A stretch of DNA of 64,000 nt, from assembly GCA_945882095.1 (NCBI GenBank), contig CAMCWF010000004.1:1-64000 (forward strand). The letters run 5' to 3'. The position numbers were made by a program, and so were the translations under genes. This DNA comes from Chryseobacterium gleum. Its GTDB lineage: Bacteria; Bacteroidota; Bacteroidia; Flavobacteriales_D; Crocinitomicaceae. Every line of letters begins with the position of its first letter. Within the stretch, counting starts at the first letter, position 1. The notes under the pieces were generated by a model that made no database searches, was not told the origin of the DNA, and saw only the letters and a program-made list of their open reading frames with translations. This document shows positions 9,641 through 18,081 of the stretch, one piece after another.

Positions 9641-10886
9641 TATCGTTCGATTACGGGTTCAAAAATACACTAAACATTTTGGGTATTCACGGCTTCGCAC
9701 CAATTATCTTTTGTGCTTATTCATTGCTGTCAACCCAATCCTGTTTTCGGTTTCTTCCTTTTCCATGAACCTTGCGGAGCCCCCATCGAAAAAAATCATG
9801 GTGGGTGCAGATCGAATCAACGTTTACATCGACAGTTTAAGGAATAAACGTGTTGCCATCGTCGCCAACCAAACCTCTGTGGTTAATGGCATGCACCTCG
9901 TCGACACTTTACTTTCTTTACAAATCAACATCGTAAAAATATTTGCCCCAGAACATGGCTTTCGGGGGGATGTAGATGCCGGTGAGCATTTCAACAGTTC
10001 AAAAGATGAATGCACAGGAATCCCTTTGTTGTCTTTGTATGGCAATCATAAGAAACCCACCTTTGTAGACTTTCAGGATGTGGACGTCGTTATTTTTGAC
10101 ATCCAAGATGTGGGTGTGCGTTTCTACACGTATTTATCCACCTTACATTATGTGATGGAAGCATGTGCCGAGAATAATAAGCCTCTGTTGGTTTTGGATC
10201 GACCCAATCCCAATGCGCATTACTTGGACGGTCCCATTTTGGAGCCCGCCTATACTTCTTTCATTGGATTGCATCCTGTGCCCGTGGTGTATGGGATGAC
10301 CATTGGAGAATATGCGAAGATGATCAATGGAGAAGGTTGGTTGAAAGATTCCATTCAGTGCAATTTGACCGTAATCCCATGTAAAAACTACACACATAAA
10401 TCCAAATATGTTGTACCCATTCCGCCTTCTCCGAATTTAAAATCTGAGTTGGCGATTGCATTGTACCCGAGTCTTTGTTTCTTCGAAGCAACGACGGTAA
10501 GCATTGGAAGAGGTACCGATCGTCCTTTCGAAATGTATGGACACCCTAGATTTCCTGTAACAACCTTTTCCTTTAGTCCGATGCCACAAGTAGGGGCAAA
10601 GTACCCCCTCCATGTCAAGAAAAAATGCAATGGATTCGATCTGAGGTCATCTCAAAACACACGTAGGTATGAAATGAATTTGTTTTACTTAACCTATGCA
10701 AGGGATTTATTGGCAGATTCTGCAGTGTTCATTGACCAAAATGCTTTTTTTAACAGGTTGGCAGGTACGGCATCTTTAAAGGAACAGCTTTACAAAGGTT
10801 GGGGCCCCAAGGAAATTCGAGAAAGTTGGAAACCAGGAATTGCGAAATTCATGACCATCCGTAAAAAATACCTGATGTATCCTTAA
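9621..10886 (+). CDS. DUF1343 family exported protein (NamZ-like)
   Basis: About 420 residues. The mature part carries the hallmarks of DUF1343: [66 protein letters not shown] and [16 protein letters not shown]. Characterised relatives (NamZ) are exo-beta-N-acetylmuramidases that recycle peptidoglycan fragments, so a role in MurNAc release is likely but inferred. A hydrophobic segment [19 protein letters not shown] suggests a signal peptide. The start is uncertain. ATG 9621 gives a long basic n-region and overlaps the divergent permease start by 20 bp; a TTG at 9711 would give a very short one. The 3' end overlaps convergent purE by 4 nt. Confidence 0.8.
   Translation: MKISIDNIVRLRVQKYTKHFGYSRLRTNYLLCLFIAVNPILFSVSSFSMNLAEPPSKKIMVGADRINVYIDSLRNKRVAIVANQTSVVNGMHLVDTLLSLQINIVKIFAPEHGFRGDVDAGEHFNSSKDECTGIPLLSLYGNHKKPTFVDFQDVDVVIFDIQDVGVRFYTYLSTLHYVMEACAENNKPLLVLDRPNPNAHYLDGPILEPAYTSFIGLHPVPVVYGMTIGEYAKMINGEGWLKDSIQCNLTVIPCKNYTHKSKYVVPIPPSPNLKSELAIALYPSLCFFEATTVSIGRGTDRPFEMYGHPRFPVTTFSFSPMPQVGAKYPLHVKKKCNGFDLRSSQNTRRYEMNLFYLTYARDLLADSAVFIDQNAFFNRLAGTASLKEQLYKGWGPKEIRESWKPGIAKFMTIRKKYLMYP
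9660..9667 (-). promoter_or_regulatory. -7 promoter box for the FtsX-like permease gene
   Basis: TATTTTTG on the minus strand is an exact TAnnTTTG match 19 nt upstream of the TTG start at 9640, and supports that start. Confidence 0.55.
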
Positions 10887-11368
10887 TGTAATTTGGATTG
10901 ACTTTCCGCTACTTCACGCTCCATTTTATTGACGAAGTTTACAAGGTTTTGTGCGATTTGACCATCGTTGATTCCAAGGATTCTTGCGGCGAGTATTCCA
11001 GCATTTTTCGCACCATTTAAGGCAACCGTCGCGACTGGAATGCCATTAGGCATTTGTAAAATACTTAGGATGCTGTCCCATCCGTCAATAGAATTACTGG
11101 ATTTAATGGGAACCCCAATTACGGGAAGTGTGGTAAGCGATGCAACCATACCCGGAAGATGGGCTGCGCCACCCGCACCTGCTATGATGATTTGAAATCC
11201 TTTGCTTTTTGCTTCTTGTGCAAATTGAACCATTTTCTCCGGCGTCCGGTGTGCAGAAACCACTTCTACGTGACTTTCAATTCCTAATTCTAAGAGTTGG
11301 GTTTCTGCGGCTTTCATGATTGGATAATCCGAAGCACTGCCCATGATGATGGCAACTTTAATCGACAT
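10883..11368 (-). CDS. purE: N5-carboxyaminoimidazole ribonucleotide mutase
   Basis: A 161-residue class I PurE, which converts N5-CAIR to CAIR in purine biosynthesis. Diagnostic segments are [14 protein letters not shown] (about 5-18), SAHRTPEKM (about 39-47), [25 protein letters not shown] and [18 protein letters not shown] 11366-11368 is chosen over an upstream TTG because the conserved core follows it directly. It overlaps the 3' end of tatA by 11 nt, so it is co-transcribed with and probably translationally coupled to tatA. PurK is not in the window. Confidence 0.95.
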   Translation of the reverse strand: MSIKVAIIMGSASDYPIMKAAETQLLELGIESHVEVVSAHRTPEKMVQFAQEAKSKGFQIIIAGAGGAAHLPGMVASLTTLPVIGVPIKSSNSIDGWDSILSILQMPNGIPVATVALNGAKNAGILAARILGINDGQIAQNLVNFVNKMEREVAESQSKLH

Positions 11369-11792
11369 TGGGTTCTGTAGGTTTGATTCTAACAATTCGT
11401 TTCGGGGAAACTTTTTTCCACTTTAATGCACTTGGATTTTCTTCTGTGTCAGCCAAAGACGTTTCAATGGCTTCTGATGAAACACTGTTTTTCGCTTCGA
11501 AATGGACTGTGTTATTGATTTCAGAGAAAACTTGATCCATAGGTTGTAGCATTTCCTTTTGTTCTTTTCTCAAGATGTCGTCAATGTTGATGTCCTTTTT
11601 GATGTCCATTCCTGATTTTTTGATCTCATTTTGGAGCTCTGTAGATGCATTGCGTATGGTAAACAAAGCCTTACCTAAGGTTTTAGCAATGCCTGGGATG
11701 CTCTTGGGACCGAAAAAGATAAGTACCACCATTATGATTACCAATATTTCGTAACCGTCGACATCGTTAAAAATTAATGGAACTGTATGCAT
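11358..11792 (-). CDS. tatA: Twin-arginine translocase subunit TatA/B-like
   Basis: A 144-residue protein with an N-terminal transmembrane helix ([30 protein letters not shown], about 14-43). It contains the FGPKSIP hinge and amphipathic helix that define TatA/TatB pore components, which export folded proteins. After the amphipathic helix comes a charged, probably disordered tail ending in a basic stretch ([13 protein letters not shown]). Whether it acts as TatA or TatB cannot be decided; many Bacteroidota have one such protein. An exact -7 box lies 14 nt upstream. purE overlaps its 3' end. Confidence 0.88.
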   Translation of the reverse strand: MHTVPLIFNDVDGYEILVIIMVVLIFFGPKSIPGIAKTLGKALFTIRNASTELQNEIKKSGMDIKKDINIDDILRKEQKEMLQPMDQVFSEINNTVHFEAKNSVSSEAIETSLADTEENPSALKWKKVSPKRIVRIKPTEPNVD

Positions 11793-11806
11793 AGCCTTTG
11801 TTGGTA

Positions 11807-11814
11807 CAAAGGTA
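11807..11814 (-). promoter_or_regulatory. -7 promoter box for tatA-purE
   Basis: TACCTTTG on the minus strand is an exact TAnnTTTG match 14 nt before the tatA ATG (11792), in the 29-bp gap behind the SDR gene. Confidence 0.6.
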
Positions 11815-11821
11815 AAACAAT

Positions 11822-12592
11822 TTAGATTGTTTGTATCTTCTCTACCACACGCATCAAAAGAGAATCCGGAATAAAAGGGCCAAACACTCGAATTAACACT
11901 GCAAATCCCATATCGCTAATAATGGTTCTTTTTCCTTTCATCATCGCGTTGTACCCTTTTTGAGCGGTGTCATAGGCGCTTGCGCCTTTTGCAAACATGT
12001 CAGCACCCCCCATGCCTGCAACAACTTCAAATTCTGTTTTCACAGGACCTGGGCATAAAGCTGTGACGGTGATGTTTGTTTTACGCAATTCAAATGAGGT
12101 CGCTTTCGTTAGGGAAATTACATAGGCCTTGGTTGCGAAGTAGGTGGCTTGCAAGGGGCCTGGAATAAAACCAGCTGTACTTGCGGTATTTAAAATCCTT
12201 CCTTCGTTGTTAGATTTCATTTCTGGAAGGTACAAATGCATTAAATCGGTTAATGCCTTAACATTCAAATCAATCATTTTTTGGTCATCGTAAATGTTTC
12301 GATCCACAAACAATCCATGTCCCCCAAAACCTGCGTTATTGAATAAATAGTTGACGAAGATTCCCAACGATTGGGTTTGTCTGAACAGCGCATCAGTTGC
12401 GTAAGCTTCGGTTAAATCGTTCGCGAGAACGATCGCTTCAATTTTGTATTTTTCAGTTAATTCATCTGCCAAAGCGATAAGCTCTTCCTGTCTTCGTGCT
12501 ACCAAAACCACGTTGTTCCCTTTGGATGCATGAATTCTTGCCAATTCCTTGCCGATTCCGCTTGATGCGCCTGTAATTAATCCTGCTTTCAT
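11822..12592 (-). CDS. Short-chain dehydrogenase/reductase
   Basis: A 256-residue classical SDR. The cofactor motif TGASSGIG sits at residues 7-14, NNAGFGG at about 88-94, and the catalytic Ser-Tyr-Lys is seen as NTASTAGF (Ser) and YFATKAY (Tyr-x-x-x-Lys). PGPVKTEF is the usual post-catalytic loop. The C-terminal segment FAVLIRVFGPFIPDSLLMRVVEKIQ resembles the DltE/SadH-like SDR group. I use the ATG at 12592; the longer reading frame upstream is shadow coding of the next gene. It begins 8 bp after the adhesin gene stop and is probably in the same transcript. The substrate is unknown. Confidence 0.9.
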   Translation of the reverse strand: MKAGLITGASSGIGKELARIHASKGNNVVLVARRQEELIALADELTEKYKIEAIVLANDLTEAYATDALFRQTQSLGIFVNYLFNNAGFGGHGLFVDRNIYDDQKMIDLNVKALTDLMHLYLPEMKSNNEGRILNTASTAGFIPGPLQATYFATKAYVISLTKATSFELRKTNITVTALCPGPVKTEFEVVAGMGGADMFAKGASAYDTAQKGYNAMMKGKRTIISDMGFAVLIRVFGPFIPDSLLMRVVEKIQTI

Positions 12593-12600
12593 AATGTATT

Positions 12601-15600
12601 TTATCGAATCAAATGAACATAAAAGTGTTGCGTTTTGTTCTCGGGATCCGTGAAAAGCACTGTGTAAACGCCTTCTGTTAAGTCTGTTCCTTGTTGGTCT
12701 TTTCCGATCCAATTGTTCTGATAGTTTTGCGTAGAATACACGACATTACCCCATCTGTTTAGAATGGTAATGGATGAATTTGGTTTGAGTGCTTCGATCA
12801 CCATGGCATCGTTTTTACCATCCTCGTTTGGCGTGAATACATTTGGAAAAGTTAGTTCGTCGTATACATTTAAGAATAAAGTAAGGGTGTCAATGCATCC
12901 CTGTGCGTTGGTAACGGTAAGGCTAATCGGATATACTCCGGCCATGAAACTGGAATCCCAAGTAGTTGTGAAATAATTGGTTCCATTCATGTTCCATTGT
13001 GCAAGGGTATAATTTGAAGAGGTATTGGTAAAGGTTACGTTTTCATTCACATCTGGATCTTGTGGGGTAAAGGTGAAATTTGCTATGGGGTAGGTTGGTG
13101 GGTTTAGCGTGAATGCATTGGAAGTATCTGAACATCCATTCGCATCGGTAACCAATAAGGAATACGTTCCAGGACCTAGGTTTGAAAGGTTCAGTGTATT
13201 TTGGTTACCCGGAGTCCATTGAAATGTATAGTTATTTGTTCCTCCCGTTGCCACAATCCCGCTGATGGATCCATTTTGTAAACACGTAGGTTGGGTGAGT
13301 ACTGTGGCATTTTCATTCAATACCACTGGAAAGTTTTGAGGTACATTTACATTTAAGGTTGCCGTACAGTTGTTAACATCGGTCACGGTTAATTGATACG
13401 CACCAGCGCTTACGTTTGGATTGTTCGCAGTAGCTACTTGGTTGTTCCAAAGATAGGTTAACCCATTTCCTGTCGCGGTAATTCCTGTGATTCCGCCTAA
13501 GGTTCCGTTACAGCTTACTGGGGTAATAACCATGTTTGAAGTGTCAATGTTTGAGCCTGGCGTCGTGGTGATGGGAATGGGACCAAGGCTGTCAATACAT
13601 CCTGCAGCATCGGTTGCATACAATGAGTAACTCCCAGCCACTAAACTTGAAAGGTTTAAGGAGGATTGTTGGTTGCTCCATAACAAGGCAACCGGTGCTT
13701 GCCCCCCATTTATAATGATCCCTGTGATTGCACCATTCGATTGACCACAATTTTCATTCGTGACCACTAATAAGGTTGTGTCCATGGAAGGTCCTGGTAC
13801 ATTCGTCAAAGGGAAAGGTCCCGCTGTTGCAGTACATCCAATTGAGTCAGTAACGGTAAGAGAATAATTTCCAGTGCTTAAATTTTGATTGTCTAAAGTG
13901 ATTGCATTTCCTGGTGTCCAAGCGTACTGTAATCCAATCCCTGTGGCTGTGACCCCTAAAATACTTCCATTTTGCTGTCCACAATTTTCATTGGTGAGGG
14001 TTGAATTTGTTGTGTCAATGGTTGGACCTGAGACAAAAGGAATCACAAAGGGAGCACTCATCGCGGTACATCCATTTCCATCGGTAACGGTCAGCGTGTA
14101 GGTGCCTGCCGTGAGTCCGGTCGGGTTGATCACATTGCTTGCAGTGTTTGTCCAAGAATACGTGAGTGCATTCCCAGTTGCTGTAATGCCAGATATACTT
14201 CCCAATGTACCATTACAAAGTGCAGGTATTACGCTGGCATTTAAGATGTTTATGCTAGGTCCCGCAGTACCTTGAATGGTATAAGGTCCGCTATTTGAGC
14301 TGCATCCTGCTGCATCTGATACCGTTAAAGAATAGGAACCTGCTGGCGCGCCATTGACATTCAAGGCATTACCACCATTGTTTGTCCAAAGATAGGTGTA
14401 AGGCTGGGTGCCACCATTTACCGATAATCCTGTAATGCTTCCCGGTGCTGCACAGGTTGCGTTTGTAATTACGGCATTTCCAGTGATGGTTGGATTGGAT
14501 CCAATAACAACGGTTACAGGTTTTCTAAAAGAACCGGGACAAATGCCAATGTAATAGGTTGTCGTAGTGTTTAGAACGGGTGTTGTGAAGGAATTTCCGG
14601 TTCCTGCGACAGCATTGCCAAAAGGCGTTGTGTACCAAGTGAGGTTTCCTGCAGGTGGGTTTCCGAGGGTAGATGCCGTTAAGGTTACGCTTCCGCCTGC
14701 GCAAAGCGTATCGTTGGCAGCCAAGATGTCATAAAAAGAAGTGTTGGAATTGGTTACGCCGTTTGCACCACCTGTTGCGCCATTCGGCGGAAAATTGGGA
14801 ACGAAAGTTGAGTTGGTAACACCACTTGCCCCTCCGGTTAGAATCTGTACAGGCGTTCCAGTTGTGATGGAAATGTATCCGCCGCCGCCGCCGCCGCCTG
14901 GGCCATCTGCTTCCATGGTTGGGGCTTGGGCAAATAAACCTGCTGAAAAGACTTGATTGCCACCATTGCCACCAATGGCCGACAATGTAATCGTATTTGG
15001 TATGGGGTTACCATTAGAAATGTAAATCGTACCGCCACCACCAGCACCGCCCGCTCCGTCGTGACCATATTTCTGGGCAGAAGCTTGCACGGCCGTTTGT
15101 CCATTTGGATTGGCATTGACTCCGTTTGCACCATTTGATTCGATGATACCCGCTCCTGAAATGTTTCCATATACTTTTATAAACGCGATTCCCCCTCCGC
15201 GACCACCGTTTCCTCCTTGGGATTGGTTTTGGTCACCTGCGCCACCACCACCACCGGCGAAAATTCTTGTGTTGTCTTGCAACAAAGGATGCCCACCTAA
15301 GCCTCCTTCTTTCCTTCTGTAGTCACCGCCCCATGAGGTGACATTCGGACCCACTGTATTTTCATTTTGGTTAACCGTTGCGCCGGAGTAGCCTCCACGG
15401 CCTCCACCCGGTGTTGAAGATCCTCCCATACCCGGTGTTTCAAGATTCCAATTGGTATTGTAAGTTGGGTCAGGGACCCCTTTCCCTGTATACGTTTGAA
15501 CCGTATTTCCGACATTGCTGCCACCCCCACCGCCAGAATTGTGGTTGCCTCCACCGCCCCCGCCATTGGCCGGTGCGCCTTTGCAATAACGAGAATATAT

Positions 15601-16401
15601 CAGGTCATATTCAGTATAGAATCCGGCGATGCTTTCGCCTTTCTCTGCACCTTGGGTGGCTACGTGCGAAGCACAGAATCCAATGTCATTGACATTTCCA
15701 GGAGGAGCGCCAAGGGTTTGGTCTTCCGTAACGCCTCCCCTAAAACCACTTGCAGAAGCTGAGATTTTTCCGTTTGCATTGAGGATAAGGTTTCCATTGA
15801 CTTCAATTGAAATTACGCCTCCCGTTGTACCATTCCAAACATTGGGAATGGCAGAAGCATTGCTGTTGATCGTAAGGTTTACAAATCGAGGTACACGGAC
15901 CACCTGGACATGGCCGGCAACTGTATAGTTGTTTACCAATGGACACATCAGGTTAATCGTATTTGTACTCGCAACCGATCTCACTTCGGCAAGTTCATAT
16001 TTTCCAGCATTGTTATAGTTTAAAATTTCTCCCCACAAAGGAATGTTCTGGTTCCAATCATTTAAATGTCCAACAGGTGTGGTAAAAGGTCCCCAATAAA
16101 GTCCGCCCGAAGTTACGTATTCATTGGCGGGGTAGGTGTCTACATTGAGGTTAGCACCTTGCATTTGGATGATGAGTATAAGGTCCCCTGGAGCAAGGTT
16201 GGAAGCAAAAAATCCGCCTTGCATGGCATTCGAGAGTACCGTTATGCTTGATTGCCCAATGGTGGCGTTGGCATTTAACGCGGTGTAACTGTTTACAACA
16301 GCGTTGGCGGTACTGACAGTGTAGTTACCATCTTTTCCTCTTTGGGCGAACGATAGGAATGTTATGCAAAGGAAAAATAAGGAGGAGTAGTGTTTTTTCA
16401 T
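12601..16401 (-). CDS. Secreted SprB-repeat protein with type IX (type B) C-terminal sorting domain
   Basis: A 1266-residue exported protein. A signal peptide covers about residues 1-19 (SSLFFLCITFLSFAQ). Residues 20-220 form a conserved N-domain. Residues 275-550 are glycine-rich (runs of 5-7 Gly) and probably form a beta-helical or Gly-layer fold. An Ig-like domain follows (NDTLCAGGSVTLTAS, about 563-632), then six SprB-like repeats of ~85 residues, each with a TxxxCxxxxGSIxG core (for example CAAPGSITGLSVNGGT at 650). A PKD-like domain precedes the last ~85 residues, NVFTPNEDGKNDAM...ILNRWGNVVY...GVYTVLFTDP, the gliding-motility-associated type B sorting domain read by the T9SS. Such proteins reach the cell surface as adhesins. 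SprB's role in gliding is known only for its own homologues. Confidence 0.92.
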   Translation of the reverse strand: MKKHYSSLFFLCITFLSFAQRGKDGNYTVSTANAVVNSYTALNANATIGQSSITVLSNAMQGGFFASNLAPGDLILIIQMQGANLNVDTYPANEYVTSGGLYWGPFTTPVGHLNDWNQNIPLWGEILNYNNAGKYELAEVRSVASTNTINLMCPLVNNYTVAGHVQVVRVPRFVNLTINSNASAIPNVWNGTTGGVISIEVNGNLILNANGKISASASGFRGGVTEDQTLGAPPGNVNDIGFCASHVATQGAEKGESIAGFYTEYDLIYSRYCKGAPANGGGGGGNHNSGGGGGSNVGNTVQTYTGKGVPDPTYNTNWNLETPGMGGSSTPGGGRGGYSGATVNQNENTVGPNVTSWGGDYRRKEGGLGGHPLLQDNTRIFAGGGGGAGDQNQSQGGNGGRGGGIAFIKVYGNISGAGIIESNGANGVNANPNGQTAVQASAQKYGHDGAGGAGGGGTIYISNGNPIPNTITLSAIGGNGGNQVFSAGLFAQAPTMEADGPGGGGGGGYISITTGTPVQILTGGASGVTNSTFVPNFPPNGATGGANGVTNSNTSFYDILAANDTLCAGGSVTLTASTLGNPPAGNLTWYTTPFGNAVAGTGNSFTTPVLNTTTTYYIGICPGSFRKPVTVVIGSNPTITGNAVITNATCAAPGSITGLSVNGGTQPYTYLWTNNGGNALNVNGAPAGSYSLTVSDAAGCSSNSGPYTIQGTAGPSINILNASVIPALCNGTLGSISGITATGNALTYSWTNTASNVINPTGLTAGTYTLTVTDGNGCTAMSAPFVIPFVSGPTIDTTNSTLTNENCGQQNGSILGVTATGIGLQYAWTPGNAITLDNQNLSTGNYSLTVTDSIGCTATAGPFPLTNVPGPSMDTTLLVVTNENCGQSNGAITGIIINGGQAPVALLWSNQQSSLNLSSLVAGSYSLYATDAAGCIDSLGPIPITTTPGSNIDTSNMVITPVSCNGTLGGITGITATGNGLTYLWNNQVATANNPNVSAGAYQLTVTDVNNCTATLNVNVPQNFPVVLNENATVLTQPTCLQNGSISGIVATGGTNNYTFQWTPGNQNTLNLSNLGPGTYSLLVTDANGCSDTSNAFTLNPPTYPIANFTFTPQDPDVNENVTFTNTSSNYTLAQWNMNGTNYFTTTWDSSFMAGVYPISLTVTNAQGCIDTLTLFLNVYDELTFPNVFTPNEDGKNDAMVIEALKPNSSITILNRWGNVVYSTQNYQNNWIGKDQQGTDLTEGVYTVLFTDPENKTQHFYVHLIR
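14881..14898 (-). repeat. (GGC)6 trinucleotide tract in the SprB-repeat adhesin
   Basis: Six consecutive GGC codons on the minus strand (GCC on the plus strand) encode most of the GPGGGGGGGYIS segment near residue 505. The tract is perfect and in frame. Confidence 0.8.
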
Positions 16402-16451
16402 AATAAAAATTACCGAGGTCAGACGCGTGAAAATCCCAATTCGTTGTAGGG

Positions 16452-17249
16452 TTAATGGTTAAAATCTTGAACCAATTGAGAAATTCCGTTTTCGCAGTAA
16501 AAATAGCCCTTTTCTCGTTTGCTTTGAAAAAGAGATTTGCTTTTTTGAATTTCACTTTCTCGGTCGGGTCGTTCGTGAAAAAGGTGGTATTGAATGGCTT
16601 TCCAACGCATGTTTAAAGGAAGTATTCCTTTTAAGGTAGCCCTCCATTCTATGTCGGTATCTTCACCATAACCCGCTTGTAGATAATCCATGTCAAACCC
16701 ATTGATGGACAGCAAATCTTCCTTATGCCAGCCCATATTGCAACCAATCATTTTTGGTGTTTTGAGTTTCTTTGCGTCGACAAAGGGAAGGTAATATCCT
16801 TCTTCAATTCGTTTGGTGCCGTTGAGAAAAAGCTTAAACAATGACGGGTGAAAGAATCCTTTTTTTCTTAACTTTTTCGAAGATTTTTCATCCAAATCCA
16901 ACCGTCGGCCTGCAGCAAAAAAACCTTGTTTGATCTGTTTTTCATAGGCTTCAATGCAACGAGAATGGAGTAGGCAATCTCCATCGATGAAAACGATTTG
17001 GTCATTGGTGCTTTTAAGAATGGCTTTGTTGAGAATTCGGTTTTTATTGAAGCCCGTATCCTCTTGGTTGATGTAGGAAATGTTCAGTTTTTTATTGAAC
17101 TTGTCCAATACTTCAAAAATAGGGTCGTCGATGGTGTCGTGGGCAATGATGATTTGGGAAGGAAGTGCCGTTTGAACCTTGACAGATTCCAATACCAACT
17201 CCAGGGCTTGGTAATCTTTATAGACAGTAATAATCAGTGATACAGGCAT
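16452..17249 (-). CDS. Glycosyltransferase family 2
   Basis: A 265-residue GT-A fold transferase. VSLIITVYKDYQALELVLESV (3-23) is the nucleotide-binding start and FIDGDCLLH (about 92-100) holds the metal-binding DxD. GCNMGWHKEDLLSINGFDMDY...GYGEDTDIEWR (about 168-203) resembles the galactosyltransferase-like C-terminal motif in which the GED loop contacts the acceptor. There are no membrane segments, so it acts in the cytosol. It sits 17 bp behind the Cys-cluster gene but has its own exact -7 box inside that gap. Sugar specificity is unknown. Confidence 0.88.
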   Translation of the reverse strand: MPVSLIITVYKDYQALELVLESVKVQTALPSQIIIAHDTIDDPIFEVLDKFNKKLNISYINQEDTGFNKNRILNKAILKSTNDQIVFIDGDCLLHSRCIEAYEKQIKQGFFAAGRRLDLDEKSSKKLRKKGFFHPSLFKLFLNGTKRIEEGYYLPFVDAKKLKTPKMIGCNMGWHKEDLLSINGFDMDYLQAGYGEDTDIEWRATLKGILPLNMRWKAIQYHLFHERPDRESEIQKSKSLFQSKREKGYFYCENGISQLVQDFNH

Positions 17250-17254
17250 TCAAT

Positions 17255-17262
17255 CAAAGATA
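17255..17262 (-). promoter_or_regulatory. -7 promoter box 5 nt before the GT2 start
   Basis: TATCTTTG on the minus strand is an exact TAnnTTTG match. Only 5 nt separate it from the ATG at 17249, predicting a leaderless transcript that begins within an apparent operon. Confidence 0.6.
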
Positions 17263-17266
17263 GCAA

Positions 17267-17752
17267 TTAACCTTTTATTTTGAGTACAATTTCTGCGACG
17301 GCTGGACAAATTCGTGTGTTTCTTTCGGTAATGTTAATGAGCTGGTACATGTTTTTGCGTTTGGTATGAGGGTATTCCCGACAAGCCAAGGGACGGTGTT
17401 CATAGATTTCACAACGGTTATCCGGTAATAAAAATACACATGGCGCTTTTTTCAATACATAATCACGATCGTCGTCCATGTATAAGTATTTCTCAATCAA
17501 TTCAGATCCTTTGATTTTTAAGTGTTTAGCGATTCTTCTTATGTCAGCATCTCGGAAAATAGGGGAGGTGGTTTTACAGCAATTCCCACAGGTAAGGCAG
17601 TCTACTTTTTGGAACACTTCTTCATGTGCTTTGTGAAACAGCTCGTCTAAATTTCTGTTTTTCTTGGATCTTTTCAAGAAGGCGTGAATTTCCTTCTGTT
17701 CTTCACTGCTGCGTTGCAACATGTCATTTAACGGTTCCGGTAGCTTGTTCAT
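17267..17752 (-). CDS. YkgJ-type cysteine cluster protein
   Basis: A 161-residue cytosolic protein. CLTCGNCCKTTSP (about 53-65) and later CVFLLPDNRCEIYEHRPLACREYP (about 97-120) form the CxxCxxCC...C...C...C arrangement of the zinc- or iron-sulphur-chelating CxxCxxCC family (PF03692, YkgJ/FliB-like). Members are poorly characterised; some are linked to methylation or metal handling. It lies 27 bp downstream of the DUF3817 gene and shares its orientation with uvrB, so it is probably in the same transcript. The biochemical role is unknown. Confidence 0.85.
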   Translation of the reverse strand: MNKLPEPLNDMLQRSSEEQKEIHAFLKRSKKNRNLDELFHKAHEEVFQKVDCLTCGNCCKTTSPIFRDADIRRIAKHLKIKGSELIEKYLYMDDDRDYVLKKAPCVFLLPDNRCEIYEHRPLACREYPHTKRKNMYQLINITERNTRICPAVAEIVLKIKG

Positions 17753-17779
17753 AAAAGATGTTTGTAAAGGGAAAAAGAA

Positions 17780-18073
17780 TCAAACATCCTTAGATTCTTT
17801 CTTTAAAAATTTTGCATCAAACCAAAACGTTCCGAAAGGAATCAACGATGCCGCCCACCCGAGGATGTAAAAGTACCACTTCGATTTGTTTTTTATCCCA
17901 TAAATCCCAACCAAGACACAATAGGCAAGGAATAAAAATCCGTGTGCCGAGCCTACATAGAAATTGGGTTCGGTAATTTTGAAGATGTATTTTAAAGGCA
18001 TTGTAATGGCGAAGGAAATGTAGGAAATGCCCTCGGCTATGGCTGCAATCCGCAAGAGTTTGTGTAAATTCAT
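17780..18073 (-). CDS. DUF3817 small membrane protein
   Basis: A 97-residue integral membrane protein with three predicted helices: LLRIAAIAEGISYISFAITMP (5-25), VGSAHGFLFLAYCVLVGIYG (about 41-60) and FYILGWAASLIPFGTFWFD (about 67-85). The AEGISY start and the central GxxHG motif are typical of DUF3817 (YdzA-like) proteins of unknown function. It starts 8 bp after the uvrB stop and is almost certainly co-transcribed with it. Confidence 0.85.
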   Translation of the reverse strand: MNLHKLLRIAAIAEGISYISFAITMPLKYIFKITEPNFYVGSAHGFLFLAYCVLVGIYGIKNKSKWYFYILGWAASLIPFGTFWFDAKFLKKESKDV

Positions 18074-18081
18074 AGGTTCAA

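Noticed and set aside
12593-12712. 40-residue N-terminal extension of the SDR
   Set aside because: It is antisense-free but lies entirely within the 3' coding end of the adhesin gene and is arginine-rich shadow sequence; the SDR core starts at the ATG at 12592.
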